Part shown: positions 1 through 6,886 of the stretch, piece by piece | Position numbering within the stretch: the stretch's first letter is position 1 | Layout: every line of letters starts with the position of its first letter | From: Acidimicrobiaceae bacterium | GTDB taxonomy: Bacteria; Actinomycetota; Acidimicrobiia; Acidimicrobiales; UBA8190 | Direction of reading: 5' to 3' | Assembly: GCA_003131945.1 (NCBI GenBank) | Contig: PKWD01000216.1 | Location: 1-15,112, forward strand | DNA length: 15,112 nucleotides | Translations under genes and position numbers: made by a program | The notes under the pieces: generated by a model | Databases searched by the model: none | What the model was told of the DNA's origin: nothing | The model's input: the letters and a program-made list of their open reading frames with translations, nothing else

Positions 1-333
1 GCTCGGCGCCAGGCGGCCCTGTTCTTACGCCGCCGAGGACCGGGAGAACTGGTACTGCCCGCTGTTGTGGAAGCGGATATGGGCGGCGTCGGGGATCCGA
101 CCGAGGCGGTGCTGTCGCGACTGGACTTGGAGAAAGCGGTGGCCGCATTGGGCCCTCCGGGCGGGCCCGACCGGGAAACGTGGCAGCTGTTGTGTGTCGA
201 GGACCGGTCGGTGGCCGAGGTGGCTGCGTTGATGGGCGTGCCGGAGGGGACGGTGAAGAGCCGAGCACATCGGGCTCGGCGAACGCTGCGGGCGGCCCTC
301 GGTGACCGGTTGGCGGTGGAGGGAGGTTCGTAA
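1..333 (+). CDS. Sigma-70 family (ECF-like) RNA polymerase sigma factor, 3' part only
   Basis: The reading frame is open from the first base of the window, so the gene starts upstream and only about 110 C-terminal residues are seen. They look like the end of the region 2-4 linker followed by region 4: a segment with LDLEKAV, then a helix-turn-helix with SVAEVAALMGVPEGTVKSR and the basic tail HRARRTLRAAL, which in this family reads the -35 element. The family directs RNA polymerase to a small regulon, often including its own operon. The TAA stop overlaps the ATG of the next gene by one base (TAATG), so it is translationally coupled to a membrane protein and an ABC transporter, and probably controls or responds to them. 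An internal ATG at 67 could be read as a start but would remove part of the linker and all of region 2. The family is secure; the subgroup cannot be judged without the N-terminus. Confidence 0.85.
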   Translation, partial: ARRQAALFLRRRGPGELVLPAVVEADMGGVGDPTEAVLSRLDLEKAVAALGPPGGPDRETWQLLCVEDRSVAEVAALMGVPEGTVKSRAHRARRTLRAALGDRLAVEGGS

Positions 334-1055
334 TGAGCGACATGCACACGACGGGCCAGGAATGGGACGGGGCGCCGCCGGATGTCGATCTGGGAAGGGT
401 GTGGAGAGCGGTGGCCACTGAGGTGTGGCGCCGCCAGCCGAGCTGGCTAGAGAGCCGTGCCGCGAAGTGGTTGGGCTCGCCTGGTTTGGCCCGGGCACTG
501 CTGACAACGCCTTCGCTGCTGGTGGCGTGGCTGATCTCGACTGTGGTTGTGCTCGGGGTGGGGGCGGCGGCGACAGTGGGGACGGGCCTCCCGCTCGTGG
601 CGCTCTTGGCTCCGGCGGTCGCGGGGGCAGGGATCGCCTACGCGTACGGGCCGGGAACGGACCCGGCCTGGGAGCTGTCATGCAGCATGCCGGTCAGCGA
701 CCGGATGGTGCTACTGGTCCGGACGGTGGCGGTCTTCGCCATCAATGCCGGATTGGGGCTGGCAGCCTCGGCCGCCTCAGGTCAGGCCGCTCCAGTCACC
801 TTCGGTTGGCTTCTCCCTATGGCCGCGGTGTCGGCTCTGGCCTTGGCCACGGCCACCGTTGCCCGCTCGGCGAACGTGGGCGTGGCGGCGGGAATGGCCG
901 GCTGGGCCATCACCGTTTTGGCGGCCCAGGCGACCTCAGGCCAGTGGAGTTCGGCGATCACCGACTGGGCCCTGGTCGCCCCTTACCTGATCTTCGCGGC
1001 CTGCTGCGTCGCTGTGGTGATTGTTGCAACCCGTGTTCCAAAAGGAGTGTCATGA
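333..1055 (+). CDS. Six-helix membrane protein in sigma/ABC operon (possible anti-sigma or permease partner)
   Basis: This 240-residue protein has a soluble N-terminus of about 55 residues, rich in charge and Trp (DLGRVWRAVATEVWRRQPSW), followed by about six hydrophobic helices near residues 60-80, 85-105, 126-147, 156-177, 182-200 and 212-233. The loop around 105-120 contains GPGTDPAWEL. The start is the ATG in TAATG, preceded by a good GGAGG six bases upstream. It lies between the sigma factor and the ABC ATPase and its stop overlaps the ATPase start (ATGA). In many actinobacterial sigma-ABC operons this slot is held by an anti-sigma or zinc-finger protein; no HxxxCxxC zinc-finger motif is visible here. 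It may still bind the sigma factor through its cytoplasmic N-terminus, or it may be a transporter subunit. That it is an integral membrane protein is secure; the function is inferred from position. Confidence 0.75.
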   Translation: MSDMHTTGQEWDGAPPDVDLGRVWRAVATEVWRRQPSWLESRAAKWLGSPGLARALLTTPSLLVAWLISTVVVLGVGAAATVGTGLPLVALLAPAVAGAGIAYAYGPGTDPAWELSCSMPVSDRMVLLVRTVAVFAINAGLGLAASAASGQAAPVTFGWLLPMAAVSALALATATVARSANVGVAAGMAGWAITVLAAQATSGQWSSAITDWALVAPYLIFAACCVAVVIVATRVPKGVS

Positions 1056-1795
1056 ACATCGACATCGACCACCTGACGAGAAAGTTCGGCCGTACCCAAG
1101 CGGTGGCCGGAGTCGACCTGCAAGTCGGTCCCGGGGTGTTCGGGCTCCTCGGCCCGAACGGGGCTGGCAAGACTTCGCTGTTGCGGATGATGGCCACCGT
1201 GCTGCAGCCGTCCTCGGGAAGCTTGCAGCTGTTGGGCCGCGATCCTGCGAGCTACAGCCAGCGTCGGGAGATCCGCCGCCGATTGGGCTACCTGCCTCAG
1301 AACCTGGGCTATTACCCGGGGTTTACGGTTGTGGAGTTCGTCGAGTACTTCGCGCTCTTGAAGGAAATGCTCCCCGCTCAGATACCCGCGGCAGTGGCTG
1401 TCGCCGTAGACCGGGTCGAGCTCGGAGAAAGGGCCAACTCCAAGCTGCGCACCCTCTCGGGCGGGATGTTGCGCCGGGTGGGGATCGCCCAGGCCATCGT
1501 GAACGACCCCGAGCTGCTGCTTCTCGACGAGCCCACCGCCGGGCTCGACCCCGAACAGCGGGTGCAGTTCCGGACGGTGCTGCGCGAGTTGGGCGAGATG
1601 GCCACGGTGGTCGTGAGCACGCACCTGGTCGAAGACGTCGGGGCCGCCTGCACCGAGGTGGCGCTCATGGACCGGGGGGTCATTGTGTTCCGGGGCACCC
1701 CCGACGAGTTGACGGCGCGGGGTCTTGGGCACGGCGTGGGCGACGCGCCCCTGGAACGGGGCTACAGCGCTGCGCTTGCCGACGGGCGGGCATGA
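1052..1795 (+). CDS. ABC transporter ATP-binding protein (ABC-2 / drug-export type)
   Basis: This 247-residue cytoplasmic ATPase energises the permease(s) encoded next to it. All nucleotide-binding motifs are intact: Walker A GPNGAGKT at residues 34-41, Q-loop Gln near 83 (GYLPQNLG), signature LSGGM at 135-139, Walker B LLLLDE at 155-160, D-loop GLDP and the switch His near 191 (STHLVEDV). One domain with no membrane segment fits the usual length of 220-310 residues. The chosen ATG follows a strong AAAGGAG and overlaps the upstream stop (ATGA). The reading frame continues open upstream to about 425, but that part is out of frame with the real membrane gene and is a shadow. The closest functional class is the exporter-type ATPases that pair with ABC-2 permeases; the substrate is unknown. 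Confidence 0.95.
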   Translation: MNIDIDHLTRKFGRTQAVAGVDLQVGPGVFGLLGPNGAGKTSLLRMMATVLQPSSGSLQLLGRDPASYSQRREIRRRLGYLPQNLGYYPGFTVVEFVEYFALLKEMLPAQIPAAVAVAVDRVELGERANSKLRTLSGGMLRRVGIAQAIVNDPELLLLDEPTAGLDPEQRVQFRTVLRELGEMATVVVSTHLVEDVGAACTEVALMDRGVIVFRGTPDELTARGLGHGVGDAPLERGYSAALADGRA

Positions 1796-3246
1796 CGTCG
1801 CTCACTATTCCACTGCGCTCCCGGGCACAGCAGGTTCGCCCGGCGCGTCGGGCGCCCTTGCTGCGCCTGGAGATCCGCCAGAGCACCATGATCTGGATGC
1901 TCCCGCTGCTTGGCGCCCTGTTCTACTTCGACGCCTTCCGTACGGCCATGGGTTATCCACCATTCTGGTTCGTGCGCTCCTCCGTCATCCTCAACCATCT
2001 GGTCCCGGATCTCTCGCTGTTCGCGACGGGTGTGGCGGCCTGGACCGGATCACGCGAGGGACGGCGGCAGACCGTCGACCTTGTCACCATCGCGGCACGG
2101 CCGCGCTGGGCGACCGCGCTCGCCTCGTTCGCTGCCACCACCATTTGGACCCTGGCGGCGTTCCTAGGCTCCGTCGCGGTGCTCTACGGGGTCACGGCGA
2201 CCCAAACCAGTTGGGGCGGCCCGCCTTGGTGGCCGGTGGCGGCCGGAGCGGCAGTCGTGATCGCTTTCTGCGCGCTGGGTTTCGCTGCGGGGATGTTGGT
2301 GCCAGGCCGGTTTACGGCGCCGCTGGCTGCGCTTGGAGCATTCCTGGTGCTCATCGTGGCGCTCCTAGTCGTTCGCAAGGAGTCGCACCCCAGCTTCGCG
2401 CTTCTCTCGCCGATGAACTCGGTGCCGCACGGGGACGCCGGGGTGTTCTTCCACTACTTTCCCGACCTCTTCATCGTCCAGATCATGTTCTTCGCCGGGA
2501 TCGCCGTCGCGGTCCTCGGCGGTCTCGGACTTGCAACGGCGTCGGGCAGCCGGATCGTGTGGCGCACCGCAGTCGTCGTGACCGCGCTTGGTCTGGCGGC
2601 AGCCTGTACCGGCGTCGGCCTCGCCGGGACCGCCCGGATGGAGGCCAACGGCGTGGTCATCCCTGCCGTCCACGACGCAGCCAGCGACCGGCCCATCGCC
2701 TACACGCCCGTCTGCCAGCATGCAGTGATCCCCGTCTGCGTCCAGCCCGCCTTCCGGGCCTACCTGCCCGACGTCGTTGCCGCCTTGAACCCGCTGATAC
2801 ACCAGTTCGCGGGGCTCCCCGGGGCACCGGTGCGTGTCGAGCAGAGTTCTTCCTCGACCACGCCGGAGCTCTCGGTGGCGCTGAGCGCGACCGAGATCGG
2901 CACCTTGGTCGGTGCCAGTGCGAACATCACCGGTAGCCCTCCGGTGCTACACCTGGCGCTGCCCAAGCTGCCGAGCCAGCCGGAACCACCCAGCTCACAG
3001 TCCCTCTCGGACGAACAGGGCGCCTTCGTGGACGCCTTCATCGGCCCCGCCGGAGGCACCCTCGGCGACCCGGCTCAGGCAGCGATCGAAGCCGCCTTGC
3101 TCCACGATGCCGGTTCGCTTCCGTCACCCGCGGCTGAAACCGCAAATCGGTTTGCGGCCCTCGCTCCGAACGTGCAGCGTGCCTGGCTGCTTACGCACCT
3201 GCCGGCCCTTCGATCGGGCGACATCGGCCTGGCACAGATCCCGTGA
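1792..3246 (+). CDS. ABC-2-like permease with large C-terminal extracytoplasmic domain
   Basis: This 484-residue protein overlaps the ATPase gene by ATGA. It has about seven hydrophobic segments (near residues 32-49, 68-86, 108-133, 146-170, 175-195, 226-249 and 257-279), then about 205 residues without membrane helices. An odd helix number with the N-terminus inside places this C-terminal part outside the membrane. It begins with a Cys pair in VCQHAVIPVC (C308, C316, with H310 between) followed by PAFRAYLPDV, and contains a Ser/Thr/Pro-rich stretch. The closely spaced cysteines could form a disulfide or a metal site. Pairing with the ATPase makes it the transport subunit. A permease with its own exodomain suggests it senses or modifies a substrate at the outer face of the membrane. 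Permease identity rests on context and topology more than on motifs. Confidence 0.8.
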   Translation: MTSLTIPLRSRAQQVRPARRAPLLRLEIRQSTMIWMLPLLGALFYFDAFRTAMGYPPFWFVRSSVILNHLVPDLSLFATGVAAWTGSREGRRQTVDLVTIAARPRWATALASFAATTIWTLAAFLGSVAVLYGVTATQTSWGGPPWWPVAAGAAVVIAFCALGFAAGMLVPGRFTAPLAALGAFLVLIVALLVVRKESHPSFALLSPMNSVPHGDAGVFFHYFPDLFIVQIMFFAGIAVAVLGGLGLATASGSRIVWRTAVVVTALGLAAACTGVGLAGTARMEANGVVIPAVHDAASDRPIAYTPVCQHAVIPVCVQPAFRAYLPDVVAALNPLIHQFAGLPGAPVRVEQSSSSTTPELSVALSATEIGTLVGASANITGSPPVLHLALPKLPSQPEPPSSQSLSDEQGAFVDAFIGPAGGTLGDPAQAAIEAALLHDAGSLPSPAAETANRFAALAPNVQRAWLLTHLPALRSGDIGLAQIP

Positions 3247-3920
3247 CCCCCGGTCATGTACGAACACGCGCAGGAGCAGAGTCGAGACTCCTGCCCCCCT
3301 TGCCAAGCTGGGACCGTGCCGCAGCCGGTACACGACTGGTACGCCTCTACGTCGCCAGCCGGCGCGTCCCCGTCGCTCTGGGAGCGCTCGTCGCCTGCAG
3401 CTTGGTCTTGCGCGCCGCGCTCGAGTGGCACTGGATACCCAGCAGCGGCCCGCTCACCCAGCAGCTGCCGGTCCTGCTGGAGGCTGGAACGGCATCGGTC
3501 ATCGCGGTAACTACGTATAGTCCGTTCGGCGAGCCTGAACGAGCCACCGGTCGCTGGCTTCCGTACTTGCGGTTCGGCACGGCTGGAGCCCTCACCGGAA
3601 TTGCAGTCGGCTTGCTCAGCGCCGGAGCCGCAGCAGCACACCTGCCAGGTGGCACTCTCGACGTGGTGCGCAACGTCGCAGGCATCACAGGCATCGGCCT
3701 CATCTCCGCCGCCGTGATCGGCGGAGGGCTCTCCTGGATCGGACCAATGGCATACCTCGTCCTGAGCGAGGACGCGATATTGAACGCCTGGCGAACCCCG
3801 TGGGTCTGGCCGACCAGCCCATTACAGGACGCCGGCGCCGCCCTCTGCGCCGCACTGGTGTTCGTCGCCGGCGTCGCCATCATCACCGCACGCGGCGCCC
3901 GCCAGCGCGCCGCCGAGTAG
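3243..3920 (+). CDS. Small polytopic membrane protein, last gene of the sigma/ABC operon
   Basis: This 225-residue protein has about five or six hydrophobic segments (near residues 43-62, 78-90, 109-131, 140-163 and 196-218) and a short basic N-terminus. No family motif is recognised. The start is a GTG that overlaps the permease stop (GTGA), so its translation is coupled to the permease. Its place at the end of an ABC operon suggests a second permease subunit or an accessory membrane protein. It ends in a basic tail (ARGARQRAAE). No convincing transcription terminator is visible downstream. Membrane location is secure; the role is inferred. Confidence 0.7.
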   Translation: MTPGHVRTRAGAESRLLPPLPSWDRAAAGTRLVRLYVASRRVPVALGALVACSLVLRAALEWHWIPSSGPLTQQLPVLLEAGTASVIAVTTYSPFGEPERATGRWLPYLRFGTAGALTGIAVGLLSAGAAAAHLPGGTLDVVRNVAGITGIGLISAAVIGGGLSWIGPMAYLVLSEDAILNAWRTPWVWPTSPLQDAGAALCAALVFVAGVAIITARGARQRAAE

Positions 3921-4341
3921 CCAACTGACCATAGACCTCTGTAGTCACCCCAGGATGTCGACTGAACGACCACTGATTCGTAGCACGTAGCACGTAACTC
4001 AGGTCGCGATCGGCTCCGCTGAGTCGGCGCAGAATCACCATTCGGCGCTTCGGACGCTCGGGCTTCTTCCGGTCATGCTCCGCGTCAGATCGGCGGATCT
4101 CGGAGCGTGGCGGCTCCCGCATAATCGCAATTTCCGGTCGAGGTGTGTATCTGGATGTCGCGACCTAGATGTGCCGGTTGGGCGTGGGGGCCTGGCGGAG
4201 CTCAAGAACTAGCAATCCGCACGGTATCGCCGATCCGCCGCTAGGTCGAAGGTTCAGCTCTGACCCGTGGCGCTGGTGTCGACCAACGCTCCAAGCGATA
4301 TCGGGTGGGTTGATCGTTGAGGGCCCCGGTGCCACGCAGTT
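3921..4341. other. Intergenic stretch without a supported gene
   Basis: No frame here shows recognisable protein motifs, good codon use with a ribosome site, or an RNA gene. The DNA looks less GC-rich than the flanks and stop codons are frequent. A 79-codon frame on the minus strand (3883-4122) runs into the end of the upstream gene and matches nothing I know. Together with the broken Ig-like gene that follows, it looks like decayed sequence at a boundary between two conserved blocks. Confidence 0.6.
3980..3996. repeat. Short tandem repeat, 7-base unit GTAGCAC
   Basis: The unit GTAGCAC occurs twice and is followed by a partial third copy (GTA). It lies in the gene-free interval 60 bases after the end of the sigma/ABC operon. 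It may be replication slippage in decaying DNA; two and a half copies are too few to call functional. Confidence 0.4.
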
Positions 4342-4836
4342 TTGCTGGTGCGATGCCTCATCGCGTTGGACTTGATGTCCTCTTCATTCATGAAGTACAC
4401 CCGGACAGCGACGCCAGCCCGCGTGGGCGGCAGCTACGCGGTAACGGCCGCTTCGGTCGGTGCGACCTCGGGCACCTTCACCGAGACCAACCTCGCCAGA
4501 ACCGTCTCCCAGGTCGTGGTCAGCTCCGGCGGTGGCCAGAGCACGACGATCGGCACGGCTTTCCCGACCCTTTTGACCGCCGCTGTCGAGGATTCTCACG
4601 GTAACCCGGTGCTCATCCCCGGCATTGGCGTGACCTTCACGGCTCCAGCCACCGGTGCCGACGGCACCTTCGCCAACGGGACGAACACCACCATGGTGGT
4701 CACGATTGGCAATGGGTTAGCCACGACGAGCACGTTGCCGCGGCCTCACGGCCCCGTCAAACCCGTGTGTGGCCTCTGGGGACCGCTCAGGTCGAATGCG
4801 CGGAGGCGACCAGATCGTAGACCACGACTCCGTTGA
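4342..4836 (+). pseudogene. Remnant of an Ig-like (Big-1/invasin-type) repeat protein
   Basis: A plus-strand frame of 164 codons opens at a TTG. Its middle, about 4426-4734, encodes a recognisable bacterial Ig-like repeat: the end of one module (GGSYAVTAASVGATSGTFT), the linker SSGGGQSTTIGTAFPTLLT, then VEDSHGNPV, VTFTAPATGADGTFANG and NGLATTST. Such modules normally occur in tandem in large secreted or surface-anchored adhesins, and each ends with a SYTVTA-like strand. Here the second module stops after GLATTST and the frame becomes unrelated Arg/Pro-rich sequence that runs into the 3' end of the convergent glycosyltransferase gene. No signal peptide or further repeats are present. I read it as a piece of a larger gene, left by deletion or rearrangement. 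A short expressed protein is possible but unlikely. Confidence 0.6.
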
Positions 4837-6886
4837 CGGTCGTGGCCGTGTAGTGACTCTCGACCCACGAGGTGATCGCGCTCGCCGACGTGGTCCCACT
4901 GCCTCCTCCGACGCCGCCTCGACCGGACCCACCACCAGAGGCGATGAAGTAGTGGACGTCACCGTTGCGGACATAGCTCTCGAACTGGGCCAGCGTCGGA
5001 GCGGGGTCCGTGCCGTTGAACCCACCGATGGCCATGACCGGATCATCGGTCGCCAGTTGGTATCCCGCCGCCGAGTTCGAATTCACCGTGGCCGCCACCC
5101 ACTTGTAACTCCCGGCGTCTCGTTCGAGCAGTGTGACCAAGCTCTTGCCCGGAGTGCTGGCGTTCAGGAATCCCGACCCTGCGCCCAGTGGTCGGGCACC
5201 CCCGCCGGTGCCGCCGAATCCGCCGACTGGCCCGCCACCAGGGCCTGGCCGCGATCCGATGGCGCGCTGGCTGCCACCGGCGCCGGGCGGGAAGTTCGGC
5301 CGCCCACCGGTGAATCCGCGCGGTCCCCCCGCCAACGGTGATCCGGCCCCGAAACCTCCTGGTCCGCCCAATGTTCCGACGGCCGGGCCGGCCGAGGGGA
5401 TGGCACCCGAATGAGGGGTTCCCACCGTGTCGAGGGCGTACGCCACCGGCCCGGCCAGCGCCGCGCCCAGGCCGGCCACGCCCAGCACCACCGCCAGTTG
5501 GGCGCGTATCCGCGGGGCCACAGCCAGCACCACGGCGACGGCGAGGCCGACGGCCAGGATGACCGGACGGAGCCACGGGAACCAGGCCGGCGAGCGCGAC
5601 AACAAGGCAAAGGACCACACCGCTGTGGACGCCAGGGCGAGGGCCAGCACCCCCCGGCACAGCCGGCGTCGAGGGTGATGCCACAAGGTGACGGTGCCGA
5701 TGCCGACGAGCGCCCCTACGGCCGGCGCCAGAGCCACGTTGTAGTAGGGATGGATGATTCCTTGCGCGTAGCTGAAGACCAACCCCGTCACCAGCAGCCA
5801 GCCCCCCCACAACACAACGGCGGCCCGCACACGATCTGTCCGTGCCGTCCGCCAGGTGAGCGCCAGGATGGCGACCAGGAAGACGAGGGCGGCCGGTATC
5901 AGCCAGGAGATCTGGCCGCCCATGTCCGTGCGGAACAGACGGATGAGACCAGTGGGACCCCAACGCGACACGGTGCCCGCTCCTCCACCCACGCTTCCTG
6001 CCTCATTACCCGAGAGGCGCCCGAGACCGTTGTAGCCGAAAATGAGATTGAGGAGGCTGTTGTCCTGGGAACCGCCGATGTAGGGCCGGTCGGCGGCCGG
6101 GGTGAGCTGGACGGCGGCGACCCACCAACCGACCGACACCACCAGAGCGACCCCGGCTATGAGCAACTGCTTGATCCGACGTCCGATCGGAGTCGGCGCC
6201 GCCAGCAGGTAGACCGCCCCGATGGCCGGGACGACCAGGAAGGCCTGGAGCATCTTGGTCGTGAAACCGAGACCGACGGCCGAGGCGGCCAGAACCAACC
6301 ATTTCGTGCTGGCCCCTTCGAGGGCTCGGACCGTGGCGTAGGCGGCCAGGGTGAGAAGGAGGACGAGAAGGGCGTCGGGATTGTTGTAGCGGAACATGAG
6401 AACGGCGACCGGTGTCGAGGCCATGACAGCGCCGGCGAGGAGGGCGGCGCTCGGCCGGAACCAGCGGCGGACCGTGGCATAGAGAAGGCCCACGGCGGCG
6501 ACGCCTTCGAGCGCCTGCGGGACGAGGATGCTCCACGAGTTCAGCCCGAACAAGCGGGCGGAGATCTCCATCACCCACAACGACGCTGGCGGCTTGTCGA
6601 CCGTGATGAAATTCGAGGAGTCGGAGGAGCCGAAGAAGAAGGCCTTCCAGCTCTTCGTTCCGGCTTGGACGGCGGCCGAATAGAAGGAGTTCGCCCATCC
6701 GGAGTCCCCCAGCGCCCACAGGTAGGCGGCGGCGGTGCACAAAAGGAGAAGGAACAGCGAAGGCCGGACCCAGGCGGGGTCGTCGGGGCGGCCGCGGATG
6801 ATCCGGTGCAGAACGCCCCTCGGAGGAAGCTCGGCCGGACCGGTGTCCGGGGCTGCTTCGACGGGCCGCTCGGAGAGCATGGTCAT
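4787..6886 (-). CDS. GT39-family membrane glycosyltransferase (YkcB/ArnT-like) with Gly-rich linker and C-terminal domain
   Basis: This 699-residue protein is predicted to transfer a sugar from a polyprenyl-phosphate carrier to a cell-envelope acceptor on the outer face of the membrane. Features in order: cytoplasmic N-terminus; first helix near 43-60; an external loop with NSFYSAAVQAG and the hallmark DKPPASLW at 97-104; many further helices with FRYNNPDALL at 165-174, RPYIGGS and YNGLGRL; a Gly/Pro-rich linker at about 496-576; and a soluble C-terminal domain at about 577-695 with PVMAIGGFNGTDP, VHYFI and VVYDL, as in YkcA/YkcB-type proteins. The start is the ATG at 6886: it has AAAGG upstream and overlaps the stop of the GT2 gene (ATGA), which supplies the likely lipid-linked donor. 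An open frame extends upstream to 7609 but is a shadow of the GT2 gene. The family is secure; sugar and acceptor are unknown. Confidence 0.92.
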   Translation of the reverse strand: MTMLSERPVEAAPDTGPAELPPRGVLHRIIRGRPDDPAWVRPSLFLLLLCTAAAYLWALGDSGWANSFYSAAVQAGTKSWKAFFFGSSDSSNFITVDKPPASLWVMEISARLFGLNSWSILVPQALEGVAAVGLLYATVRRWFRPSAALLAGAVMASTPVAVLMFRYNNPDALLVLLLTLAAYATVRALEGASTKWLVLAASAVGLGFTTKMLQAFLVVPAIGAVYLLAAPTPIGRRIKQLLIAGVALVVSVGWWVAAVQLTPAADRPYIGGSQDNSLLNLIFGYNGLGRLSGNEAGSVGGGAGTVSRWGPTGLIRLFRTDMGGQISWLIPAALVFLVAILALTWRTARTDRVRAAVVLWGGWLLVTGLVFSYAQGIIHPYYNVALAPAVGALVGIGTVTLWHHPRRRLCRGVLALALASTAVWSFALLSRSPAWFPWLRPVILAVGLAVAVVLAVAPRIRAQLAVVLGVAGLGAALAGPVAYALDTVGTPHSGAIPSAGPAVGTLGGPGGFGAGSPLAGGPRGFTGGRPNFPPGAGGSQRAIGSRPGPGGGPVGGFGGTGGGARPLGAGSGFLNASTPGKSLVTLLERDAGSYKWVAATVNSNSAAGYQLATDDPVMAIGGFNGTDPAPTLAQFESYVRNGDVHYFIASGGGSGRGGVGGGSGTTSASAITSWVESHYTATTVNGVVVYDLVASAHST

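Noticed and set aside
25..681. 218-codon minus-strand frame at the left edge
   Set aside because: Pro/Arg/Ser-rich shadow of the sigma factor and membrane protein genes.
3883..4122. 79-codon minus-strand frame in the gene-free interval
   Set aside because: Basic, no motif, overlaps the 3' end of a real gene; could be a fragment of a lost gene but nothing supports it.
4185..4275. Possible tRNA remnant (GGAGCTC and GGTTCAG segments)
   Set aside because: The T-loop does not match TTCRAnYC and the arms cannot be paired into a cloverleaf.
4741..4786. Possible terminator between the Ig-like remnant and the GT39 gene
   Set aside because: Only interrupted 4-5 base pairings (for example CACGG/CCGTG with a long loop) were found; no stable hairpin or T-run.
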